This document shows positions 22,058-33,155 of a DNA stretch of 64,000 nucleotides, piece after piece (the first letter of the stretch is position 1; each line of letters begins with the position of its first letter). The translations under genes were made by a program, and so were the position numbers. The notes beneath the pieces are model-generated. The model was not told where the DNA came from and made no database searches. It saw nothing but the letters and a program-made list of their open reading frames with translations. Source of the stretch: Pyronema omphalodes (Eukaryota > Ascomycota > Pezizomycetes > Pezizales > Pyronemataceae); assembly GCA_024516155.1 (NCBI GenBank), contig JAJJXM010000030.1, positions 558,001-622,000 of the forward strand. The letters run 5' to 3'.

Positions 22058-24978
22058 TCCCATGAAGGTCCATAATATTACCCAGTCCTCGCATTCGCAA
22101 CTAGAAACTCCGCAGCATCCACGCGTTTTTTAGACGCCAGTTATCCCACTCCGGTGGAGGATATCCAGTTTCAATTTACCGGTGATAGAGAGGATTGGTT
22201 ATTTTATTATGCTGAGTTGAACTTTAGGCTGTTTTGGAGATGTTCCGAGATGCAAGGAAAGCTTATTGAGGGCTCGTAACTGCTTGGATAGGTAGGGTGA
22301 AGAAAATAACAGGGTGGACAAGGTGATGCAATGTATAATGGTTCTTCCTGATCGATATGTACGTAGCTACCGAGTTGCTGATTTTCGATGGAGGCACATG
22401 GTATGGTGGTGTAGAGAGTTACTGCGCCGTATGTGTGTGGAAATACCACCTTCTGTACAGAGGAAGATATGCAGCTGTTAGGTTTATATTTGTAGGGATG
22501 TTTATCCGAGGGTTCAACAGAATTTACATACGGATGATGAAGGGAAGAGCTTTGAATTTAGCTTCAGCGAAACCCGTACTGCTAAAATTTCTCGAGTATT
22601 CAAAATCGGCGATTTTGGAGAATGAAGTTTCGCTGAGCTGAGCTGCCTCGAGCTCAGCTCAAGCTTTCCTTAGGCTCGCCGTTATGCGGTCATAGTGCCT
22701 CATCACCATCTCCGCATTTCGCTTATGTATGCCCCCATACGCGATATGCGTATGTACTATATACCCCGGACGCGGGGTGATGATATCAGGCTGAAGTCTG
22801 CTGAGTTTCGAAATTGAAACTCGGGATGATAATTCGGTTCGGTGGTTGTTGATTGATCCGCTTGATTTCGACAACCACACGTCAGAAGATTTTCAGAATT
22901 TATGTCCAACCATTGTATTTATTCAATGCAAAGATTGGTTTGTATAATTCTGGAAGCTTATTTATCTCATCTAACCACTATTTACGGGACCTGATGAAGA
23001 GCTGCGCTAATCTTAAAATAGTTCAATACTCATCAACGTCGTTCAACGTCACACGGCCTTGGAGTCTTAGCCCGATTTTTTTTCCAGCCCCGTTTCGCCA
23101 GTTTCGTGATTGCCGATACCCAGCCACCGGGCCAGACTTTATTAAGTTTTTTTGCCGAGCTTTTTCGCACCTTATGACACTCCGTGAAACTCAACTTCCC
23201 CACGACCTCGGCACCGGTTAGACCCGAGATCTTCATCCACTAACACCCACTGCCGTCCGTCACAAGAATTCCCCGCATCTCATTACGCCGAGCCCCGAAG
23301 TTAAAATGTTAGCAAAATGTGGGGAGGCGGGGTTAATTTGCCGCGGTTTTATCCGGTATACCCTAGAAAACGTACCTTGTATATTAGAGACTTGGCTATG
23401 ACGAGTGATGACCCCATGAATGTGCGGAACGTCGCGCGAGCGGAAGATGCGGAAGTTATGGCTCGGCATTGGCATCGGGATGGCAGTATATCCACGGCAA
23501 TCGGAACTCACAGATGAATGATGGATCATGATTCGGGCCGTGTCGGAACAGGAAAGGAAGTGAGGGGTCGTGAATAAGGCTCTGAGTTCTCGAGTTGTTG
23601 ACACTAATTCTACCAGAGAGGTTATGATATGCGATCTCGGGCAATAGTTGCCATGTAAGACGTAAGTGCAAAAGATAATGTTGTTTCCCAGTCATTCAAA
23701 AGGGTATCGAAAAGTACACCAAGCACCAGCAAGGAGGCTGACCACTCTGACTGTATGAAGCCCGCGAAAAAGCTTGGTTTTTCATATCTAAAGTGCTGTG
23801 TATCACCAGTTAGCATGAGATAACGTAACCTAAGCAACGATTCCAGGCCGCTGGGGCAGCCAAATGTTTCTATACCACTACGAAGCAGCGGTTTCTGATA
23901 TTTACGGAAGAACATGCACTTAATTGAGTTTAACGTCAACAAAATCATTCGAGTTATATGCCTCAATGCTGAGTTGCGGCGCCCTATGTTTCGTGAGATT
24001 TGATCTCCACCATCGTCAAGGATTTGTTACGAGCTTATTCCAGAACTTAGAAACATACCACCCACCGAGTTTCTTCGCCATGTGACACCAAGTGCAATTG
24101 CGTGGTTTAATGCGAGGTGATGTTGTACAGCTGTTTGCACGACGAGAATGGAGTTTGAATTGAGGCGCGCAGAGCTGAGGCAAGAAGACTCGGTGGGTGG
24201 TTCGAAGTACAGAAAACTTTCGAGGTATCTTCGCGAGTAGAAACGTAGTTATTGCATTCGATACTTCAATGTTCAAGCATGGTGAGGTGGAAGAATTGAT
24301 TACATCAGGTAGCCCCGCATTAGGCAGCGATGCAAGGATCGGCCTGCAAGGAGCGCCACAAAGCCCTTTGCCCTAACCTTCCAGTAAGAACTTCGGCTTT
24401 TGCACTTGATGCGTTTTCATTTTGCGACTCGGAATTTTTATCGCGAATTAATGAGATAGTTAATACCCGAGGCTTATCATTCTTTCGAGACAGAGCCCAA
24501 CCGTACCGTAAGACGCAGAAGAACACTCTCCGAGTCAACTTCTGACCAGGAAACCGGGCATCACGGCGAGAAATCCGCGTAGGTGCATGACTGTTTTCTA
24601 ATTTCAATACAGGAATATGTACTACAGCAGGCAAAAAGAGTCACACAATGGCCTGCATCGAATACCTATCAAGATAATTACGTGCAAGCAACCGTAATCA
24701 CCATTACCATGCCCGGCATATCCAAGCTATTCAGTGCATCGAACTGTGGCTCCCAATTTATCCCGGTGAGTGTAAGGGGCGCAGATAAAACTGCACATTT
24801 ATTGTGCAAAACGACGGGTGGTTGCTGCAAGTAAGATTTGCAGCGTCGTGGAGCATAGAAGTAATTGATTCCTTCTGAGGGTGGTTTTCTATGTGGGAGA
24901 TTAGGGGTAAGCCAGCTGTTGGTGCTGGCAAAGTGGCAAAGTCCCGATGAAGCATTGAAAAGTGCCGGAATATTCTCC
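22058..24978. other. Intergenic, nothing recognisable
   Basis: Spacer between the divergently arranged transporter and GPI-protein genes. Open frames are short, on both strands, without domain motifs. A few AGCTGAGC/GAGCTCAG short inverted words occur near 22630-22670. Confidence 0.4.
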
Positions 24979-24986
24979 TATATAAG
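24979..24986 (+). promoter_or_regulatory. TATA box of the GPI-protein gene
   Basis: TATATAAG, 136 nt upstream of the ATG at 25122. The leader between is rich in C, A and T (CAACTAC, CAATCC), as in strongly expressed fungal genes. Confidence 0.55.
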
Positions 24987-25121
24987 ATACAACTACCAAC
25001 CCGAACATCATACCTCATCCAACTACTCATTCAATCACTTCGACAACAGTCTTCCAATCCTTCAACACCTTCGCTCTTACTTATTACCACTTAATAATCC
25101 AACCCAATCCACTCTTTCAAA

Positions 25122-25475
25122 ATGCAGTTCTCCACCATCGCCATTCTCGCTACCGCCGTCCTCGGTGTCTCTGCGTATGTTTCCTTGTTTTCATCTTTGA
25201 CTTATATGACAGAATATTATTACTAACAACCTTCCAGTCAGTCCAAGAGCGCCGCTCCTTCTTCTGCCATGGCCTCTTCTTCCGCCTCCGCCTCCGCTTC
25301 CTCTTCCAGCGCTTCATCGGCATCTCCTAGCGCTTCGGCCTCCATGACCACGGGACATAACTCTACCGAGACCAAGAAGCCCGATGCCCCCAAGCCCAAC
25401 GGAGCCAACGGATTGGCTGTCAGCATGGCTGGTGTTCTCGGAGCCGGTATCATCGGTGCCTTGGCTGCTCTTTAA
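25122..25475 (+). CDS. Small Ser/Ala-rich GPI-anchored surface protein
   Basis: Two exons, 25122-25174 and 25238-25475, separated by a 63-nt intron (GTATGT donor, TACTAAC-type branch, CAG acceptor), give 96 residues. A signal peptide (MQFSTIAILATAVLGVSA) is followed by a Ser/Ala-rich spacer of about 35 residues, one N-glycosylation sequon (NST), a short Lys/Pro stretch (KKPDAPKPNGANG) and a hydrophobic C-terminus (LAVSMAGVLGAGIIGALAAL) with small residues before it, the layout of a GPI attachment signal. It is expected at the plasma membrane or cell wall. A clear TATA box lies upstream. Proteins of this kind are common in fungi and usually lack known function; no enzyme domain is present. Confidence 0.85.
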
Positions 25476-26544
25476 ATGCATTGTCACCATTTTGTTGGAA
25501 AATAGAGGGGGCTTTCTTTCTTTTGTTGAGATTGGTGCTGTAACACTGTAATTATCCAGGGGATGCCATGCTACGATTTGCTTCCCCGAACTAATAATTC
25601 TTTAAAACACACTTGATAGAGCTGTAGAAATATATGTTTTGTTAGGTGAACTTCGTGGGTGATATAGTGAACAGAAACTTGAAAGGTACAATGAAACCGA
25701 GTGAATGGAGCTCTGAAACAATCCATATAATCATCCCTGAGTCATATCTTACTTTCCAATGGTTGTATTCAAACTAGCACGCTTTCACTAAGTTATGGAC
25801 GTTGATTTTCCGTATTAAAACTCGATAGAAAACCTACAGGATAGTCCTAATCCAAACCCCGATAACCTTAAGGAGATACATCCAGTCCCAAAATTATGGG
25901 TCTTTGAGACCTCGATTAGCGTATGATTCAATAAATCAATCAATAAATGAATCAAAAAATTATTACCTAGCCGGCGCGGGCTTGTTCCTATCTTCGTATC
26001 CTATCATTCTCTGCATCTCTCTCCTCCCTCTTCTCTCCTTCCTTCCCGACTCTCTCTCCCTCCCCCGCCGCTCTTCCCTATCTCCACTCTATTTCTTCTA
26101 ACTCTCTCTGCTCCACTCGCCTTCCGTCCCTCCCTCTATGTCTCTCTCGTCTCATTCCTCTCTCTCTTCCCGCCTTCCTCCTTCATCCTCACATTATTTT
26201 CTGGGTCCTACAATTTTATCATTAATACTGAGCGAACCACTATTGTTTCGTTGAAAAATAGAAGCTTTAACATGGGTTCCTAGTTACCTAGCCGTGGCCC
26301 CACCCTGCATGCTGGTTCCACTATTTCCTGATGAAATACTGGTATCCGGTGCTATATCAAGAGATCGCGAGGTAAGAGATGTCTAGAGTGATGGAAGATA
26401 TTGGAATAATGTATTGCGTAATTTAGCCACGGTTGACTAAGAGCTTATTCATTCATGGCTTAATTTCGCGGGATTATCATCGGAGGAAATGTTGCTTATT
26501 ACTCCGACTGGATAGATAATTCGGCATGTCATGATTTTATATTC
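25476..26544. other. Intergenic with CT-rich tract
   Basis: 3' region of the GPI-protein gene, then a strong C/T-rich tract at about 26000-26200. No gene is supported. Confidence 0.4.
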
Positions 26545-26617
26545 GAAGATTCCAAAGTATGATCTAGCGCTCGATCATACTTCGGAATCTTCTGTTCATA
26601 GTTAGCTAGCTATGAAC
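26545..26617. repeat. Two adjacent hairpins
   Basis: Arms 26545-26564 and 26573-26592 are complementary over 20 nt with one mismatch and an 8-nt loop. Immediately after, 26594-26601 and 26610-26617 (GTTCATAG/CTATGAAC) form a second 8-bp stem. No gene ends nearby, so these are not obvious terminators. Confidence 0.6.
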
Positions 26618-27442
26618 ATTCAACCTTAAGTCGAAAGCTATCAAATTTCCAGGATCCAGTGTAAACTCAGAACTTGCCACCTCCTCGAATGTTGAGCCCT
26701 GATCATCATATTCCTTGAATGCTGTGTTAATGGCCAAGCTGGATGATCTTGTAGGTGTTTGTTTTTGTGGTTATCTAGGTAACTTATGCTATGGAGTTCT
26801 CCAATGTCATTTCAAAGCTGATATCTGTGGGTACGTCTTGGTATGGCCTTTTATTTTGCTAGATGGGAGGATACTGGTAGCATTATGGATTAGTGAATCT
26901 AGACTGTGTATCAGGAACGGATTGAAGAATAAGTTCACGGTTTTGGTATGGGATTGGTTGACCAAGGATCTCTTCGCTCTCGGGATCTTGAGGACGTTGG
27001 CACTAGGGTGAAGTAGGAGAATTATGATGGAGAAATGTGGTGAGGCCAGAAAGATAAATGTATAAAATATCGTGTGGGAAAGTGCCGAAGGCAAACGTGA
27101 ACGGTGCTGGGGTTGTATATATACGTGAGCTTGAAAGAAGTTGACGGACGTCGCCAGTCCAGCTGATGGGCTTCACGAATACCGCCAGGCGACCGGCATG
27201 CTAAAGGCGGACTAGCATAGCAAAGGCAGTCGCCTCAGATAAAAGATACCTGACGGTTGTAGATCTTTTGGTTTCCCGGACCTGATTTTGACCACGCAAT
27301 GTGTCGCTGAGACAGAGCGATAATTCATGATCCAATCTTCAATGATTTATTCATCATCCCTGCCTCGCTAGATGCCGTCGGCACTATATCCGTGCCGGCG
27401 TCTCGCTTAATTCCCCACCTCTATCCCCGCGTCTTCCCACAC
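26618..27442. other. Upstream region of the dehydrogenase gene
   Basis: No separate gene is supported; open frames on either strand lack motifs. Confidence 0.35.
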
Positions 27443-28510
27443 ATGTTCCGCCCTCTCCTCCTCCGAACTATCACGAAAGCCATCAATCCCCTCACAAAAA
27501 CAATCTACACCACCCGTAGAGCCAGTACAATGTCGTCCGCTCGCCTTGCTGGAAAGACTATTCTCATCACCGGTGCCTCCTCCGGAATTGGCCGAAGCTG
27601 CGCCTTTGAGTTCGCCCGCGCCAACCCTACCGTTAGACTCATTCTCACCGCTCGTCGTTTGGAAGCTCTCAATGAAGTCGCCGAGCAGATTAAGAAGGAA
27701 ATCAGCGAAAAGACGGAAGTTTTAACTATCAAGTTCGATGTTGCGAACCCTGAGGAAGTGAGGAGCTTTATGGATAACCTTCCGGAGGGATGGAAGGATA
27801 TTGATGTATTGGTCAACAACGCGGGATTGGTAAAGGGAGTCGACAAGGTTGGAGATATTTTGGAGGAGGACATCATGACTATGGTTACAACGAATGTTTT
27901 GGGATTAATTGGGGTATGTACTAAGCTCCACAGAGCTTGTCCGAGCTTCACCGAGTGTAGCCGCGCATTATGGGATTGGAGAATTGAGTGCTAATGCCAG
28001 AAATAGTTGACCCAGAAGGTTGTCAAGCACTACCAGGCCCGCGGTGGACAGGGTGACATCATCAACATTGGTTCCATCGCCGGACGTGAGCCATACGCCG
28101 GAGGAGCTATCTACTGTGCCACCAAGGCTGCTGTTCGCTCTTTTACCGATTCTTTGAGGAAGGAGTTGATCGCGACAAAGATCAGAGTCATGGAGATTGA
28201 CCCTGGTCAGGTCGAGACCGAGTTCTCGGTCGTTAGATTCTATGGAGATGCCGCAAAAGCCAAGGCGGTTTACGAGTGAGTTCACCCTGCGTAGTATCTA
28301 ATGGGATATGGAGAAAGGTTGGATGGACCAGAGGGAAGATGCTAATTATGCGATTCAAAAAACAGTGGTGTTGACCCGCTTACTCCTGACGATATTGCGG
28401 AGGTCGTTGTTTTCGTAGCTAGCAGACGCCAGAATGTCGTTGTCGCAGACACTCTTGTTTTCCCTAGCCACCAAGCTGGTGCCGGTGTCATGCACAGACG
28501 CTCCAACTAA
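27443..28510 (+). CDS. Short-chain dehydrogenase/reductase (YMR226C-like)
   Basis: NADP-dependent oxidoreductase of the classical SDR fold, closest in my reading to the yeast YMR226C/bacterial YdfG group that oxidises serine and related 3-hydroxy acids. Exons 27443-27913, 28007-28275 and 28366-28510 agree in phase: 294 residues. Motifs: cofactor loop TGASSGIG (43-50), NNAG (125-128), catalytic Ser 180 in IGSIAG, Tyr 193 and Lys 197 in YCATK, and PGQVETEF after them. Before [10 protein letters not shown] lies a basic, acid-free leader ([17 protein letters not shown], then TTRRAST) that looks like a mitochondrial targeting sequence. A second ATG at 27530 would give a cytosolic form of 265 residues, the usual family length. 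An ATG is not present further up in frame with better context; the codon at 27392 is not ATG. Substrate is inferred from family only. Confidence 0.9.
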
Positions 28511-30889
28511 TCCAGTGCCGAAGAAGCTTCGGTATTAATGGTAGATGATGGTGGCTTTTGTTTATATTGTAGGTTGTGATTGTCTATATGCCAAGTTACG
28601 ATGATGGAAATGATGTAATTGTATACCCCAATACGAATGACCAATGGATGGATAACTGAGATGAAATTTTTACTTAAAACGTCACTCTAAAGAGTGTACT
28701 TGAAATTCTAACCAATGCATAGGCACTGGCTGATTGTATCACGTGTAATGACCTTAAAATTTGTGGTGATTAAGTGACCCGTGCATACTGAAATTGTAAT
28801 TGAGGAGAGGGCAAAGAGAATGGTATATGATACTCACAATGCTACCGAAAAAAGAAATGGGGGTACGCAAAGCACGAGAGAGAGCAAACGTTGAGGAGAG
28901 ACAGATTGAAGTTAGGAAATATCGAAAATATTACATAATTTTCAAGCATAGCAATGTCTCCCTATAGTGTATAGGGTTTCACCGCCGGATTAATCGTCTC
29001 CTCTTCTCCCAACATAATGAAGTTCGTCAGTTCTCTGCACGAAAAGCAAGCAACGAGATTCTAAGGGTACTGACTTTATCAACCAGACTTAAAGGAGCAA
29101 CAATAGGCTTCAGGAAGCATTGCAAGCCTCACGAAATTGTTCGTCAGCTTGATGTGAGCATCAAGTATCACTCGGTTAAACAGAAAGTAGGAGCTAATAA
29201 GACTCTCGAGGGTACTTATTGATATTGGATGAAGTTTGGTTGTCACAGTACGTGATATCCTGTATTATTCCGATGGAATGGAGGGTTTATAACGATAGAA
29301 GGGACCTCGAGTGGACATCCAGGGGAGCATCTTTTGAAATTTCACTATACATCAATTGATTCATACTTTTTACAAAGATGAGAATCTGAGAATCGTAGGC
29401 TACTTTTTGTGCTTCCACATGGAAGACTAGACGATTGATTTTATTCCAGACCCCCTTATCATTCTGTGAATATAGTCTTGCGATGTTTGTCATGGCGTGT
29501 TTTAGATACCCAATGAGTTTGGTGATCCTTAGAACTTTGCACACTGAAAACGACCCCATTTTAATCTTCTTTGGGCCAGTCTCTGTGTGCAAGGATAAAG
29601 TTAAGCCTTCAACAAACATAGTTGCAGCTCAGAAGTATACACTTCGTTGCTCCGAACTTTCTCATGTTAACCCCCCCAGTGTAACTTTGCTATTCTCCTA
29701 GACACACCATGTACCACATGATTACATAATTATACAATGGTTTTAAACTAACTTTTATAGCTTTTCTAACTATCAATCACCGTTTACTGTTCTGCGGAGC
29801 TCATTATCGGACTGTGGTTTGTTTTCGTTCTGTACCATTCTTCTTGGACTAGTGGAGGAAAGCTTGGAGACTTAAATCTAGCAAAGGAATACTGTCTTGT
29901 TTTATCATTGTGGTCGATTTATGAAGTGGTAGAGTTTGCGGTGGAGTCATGAGGTATAATGTCTCATGTTCACTAACCGCCATTTCGGCAAAACTTTTTC
30001 TCGAGTGATGGCTTAATATATCCAAATGGGAACCCGAAAAACAAACTGCTGTTAGATGCTAAGACAAACTGATACAGAGGAACATGTTTACAAGAGTACA
30101 TTCTACATGTGTATGCTTTGCAGTGTATGGTATAACGGCCGCGGCCCCGATGGTTTTGGTATGGGAAATAAGGATTTTGTTTCTACATCAGAATATCCTT
30201 AAGGAGATACAAAAGGGTTTGATGATAATTTTATACAGAGGTGCGGCCAAAGGTACAATCAAAGATGTGTTTTTGATATCGAGAAGAGTGTACAGGTTGA
30301 GGAGCGTACATACGCTCCTACGAATCCCCCTTCCCAGCGTTACCGATCTTAAGCAATCACTCGCGCCAAGCTTTTCTGTATGTAAGGATGTTGGCCGTAT
30401 AAGGGTACACCCCTCCGGTCTCGGCAGAACCTTATATGTAGCTACGTTCTTCTACAGTGAAAATCATGAATGCTCAATCCACAATATGTTATAGCTGTGA
30501 AACGACTTTTGAGAAGTATCGAGTTTACATATTCCCACTTTGCATATAAAGGTATAAATTGAGATCTTTACTGCAAATAGACTGTAATGTCTAGCAGAAG
30601 TATACTTTTTAGATCCACCATTTGATTATACGAATATCCCTTATAGTATGCAATGCCAGTGTGATATAGTATGCCTCTCAAAGACTCAAATAGAATTCAT
30701 CCACAGTAAGCTTACAGAACCAGCTGAACACAGGAAAGGAAATACAAGGTGATTCAGCTCGTTCCAAACAGGACAGAGATGCATGCGAACATACCGCAAC
30801 TATCAATCTCATTCAATTCATAATATATCAGCTATTTTACAGATAAACAACCACGTTGCGAATTTGCCGCATAAAGTGTATCCGATTGC
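28511..30889. other. Intergenic, nothing recognisable
   Basis: AT-rich. The longest frames (minus 29287-29619, plus 30084-30494) show no family motif or signal peptide with supporting gene structure. Confidence 0.4.
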
Positions 30890-30897
30890 CTTACAAC

Positions 30898-31841
30898 CAG
30901 AGTTCGGCACGGTCCGTCCGGTCCCGTCCTGGCTTTGGACGGGACCGAACCGTCACTCGCGGTCCCGTCCTGAAGCAGGACCAGGACCGGCCGTCCTGGA
31001 GGGACCATGGACGGGACGGACCGCGGGCGACCGTGGGTGACCACGACTAGCGTCATTGTCGGTCACTCGTAACCCGCAGTTTTTTACTACGGCTTGTGGT
31101 GTTTCCCTTAGATAATTCTGATGCATTGCATGCATTAAAGTCACCTATATGGAATTGCTTGCAAACAAAGAAAAACTATACTGATGCATAAGAATGCTCC
31201 TTCTCGCGCCACTAAAATGCGTCCTTCCCCATCCTTCTCGAATGAACACAACTCTTGAGAGGACAGGCAGGGTGTTGTGCTCCTGGTCGGAACAGGTGTA
31301 GAGGATGGCGATAATAAAATTGGTATATTCTTGCTCTGCTGGGAATTGAGTAATAGCTGTTGATGTTCGACTTACACGGCAATGAACAAAGTGGAAAATT
31401 CTTACAGGTAGAAAATGGGAAGGTAGAAGATGGAATGTGAAGGATAGAAGGAATATTTATAGCGGGAGCGTACTTTACTAAGAAATAAAAACAATAATAA
31501 GCTACCATAGGCAGTCAAACTATTGCTGGGTGGATCGTGCACCTGCAGTGGGGTGTAAAAGTTTTACTAAAGTGCTGCATAAAGGGTTCATCTACTACAG
31601 TGCTGAAGACGTCGCTGCTGCGGCCCATAATGTCTGGCAAACTTGAACCGAACAACCCCCTGCAAACTAGCTCACCCAAAACCCACGGTCCTGCCGTCAC
31701 CCGCCGTCCCGTCCGGTCTTTTTCAGTTTGTGGACGGGACCGGACCACATAGTGGCCGTCCGTCCGGAGTCGAGGACGGGACCGGACCACCAGCGTGGTC
31801 CCGTCCGGTCCGCCGTCCTGGACGGACCGTGCCGAACTCTG
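30898..31841. mobile_element. Non-autonomous hAT-superfamily DNA transposon
   Basis: A 944-bp element with perfect terminal inverted repeats of 22 bp, starting CAGAGTTCGGCACGGTCC on the left, with its reverse complement ending at 31841. It is flanked by an exact 8-bp direct repeat, CTTACAAC, at 30890-30897 and 31842-31849. An 8-bp duplication with CAGAG-type ends is the hAT signature. Both subterminal regions (30915-31035 and 31700-31825) are packed with copies, in both orientations, of GGACGGGAC and related GTCCCGTCC words, as expected for transposase binding sites. The interior has no transposase frame, so it must have been moved by an autonomous relative elsewhere. The exact target duplication and repeats imply a recent insertion. 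Confidence 0.9.
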
Positions 31842-33135
31842 CTTACAACCAAACTCTCCAGGTATCTCACAAGTTTCTATGTGGCGGTTTCGCCACCAAC
31901 CCCCACGCAGACTATCGCCTGATTCATGAACTTGCAATCTTACCACGAAATAAACGACTCGGATTGGTCAAGCAGAGCCAGCTATAGCATACCGGAAATC
32001 CAGCTTACGAGTACAAAACTGATCAGGTTCTGTTCTCATGAACCTAGACTTATTCTTTGCACCCATGCATACAGCTAGACAGATCTCATGATCAACTTTG
32101 CAAATTTGCCTTAACCTAGCATTAAGAACTTATTGCAAAACTCCACATTAAAGTCGTATATCACTGATCAGAAATCGGAAATTCATGAGCTTTAAACATG
32201 TTCTTTCATGGGATAAAAAAACACTCAAACTATTTCAACCGAGCTATATTATAGTCCAATACCTTTAGGGTTTGAGAAGTTAGAGCCTAGAGTCTAGACA
32301 TAGCATAGCTTTTAGCTGCCGTTGCGCATCACTGTAACTTCAACTTGTAAAGGTCTCATGACTACCAAAACCTTGTACAGTGCCAAACTAGCATGAAGAA
32401 ACACTCGCAGCTGAGCGACGCGTTGAACTCATCCACCGCTCATATCCATCAGGACTTAGCTTGGCAGTATCCCATTGATTGCAGGTCGTGGAGAAAACGT
32501 TTTGATGATCAACAGCCGTTTGTTTATGCTTTCTAGTCACCTACATTAGTTCTGTTGTAGCTCTCCGGTTCGACATTTTGCTCTAAAATGATCATCAAAT
32601 TCACCATGTCTCCGAGCTCAGGGAAGGGAGTGATAATATCCTTGACATAGCTTTTCTCAGCTCTGCGGCTTTTACACCCTGGTTTATTGGAATGTGGTAT
32701 TCGTTATGAAATAGGATCCTGTAATAACGGATACAAAAAAGGATGAACTAACTGGAAATTAGACAGGGACAAGGCATGGTATGTTCGGTAAACCTTTGGT
32801 AGACCCTTGGTAAACCTGCGGTAAGGCAGAATTATTCTGCTGTAGGACTGATATGAAACGGTAAACGACGGAACCTAACTGATCTTCCGGAACATTGTAT
32901 CCGAAGCTTGATATATATGCTCCAGAGAGCTTTACGCTTTCAGGTATTGGTTCCTGATTTCGTTTCGTTTGTAGGTTTACTAGCTTTACTAGCTAGTGCA
33001 TCTCGCGAGCCGTTTTTCATGGCGTATTGTGGCGAAGCTGTGAAAAATTCATCAAACCAGATTCCGAGAAAATAAAAAGACAAATTTTTTCAGTCTTTTT
33101 CATTGGCGGAATCAAAATAACGACTAACTTTTCCC
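31842..33135. other. Intergenic, AT-rich
   Basis: No supported gene. Short GGTAAACC/GGTAGACC words repeat near 32790-32825. Confidence 0.35.
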
Positions 33136-33155
33136 TACAGTTATCGATAACTGTA
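33136..33155. repeat. Perfect 20-bp palindrome
   Basis: TACAGTTATCGATAACTGTA is self-complementary over its full length. No gene lies nearby and the role, if any, is unknown. Confidence 0.7.
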
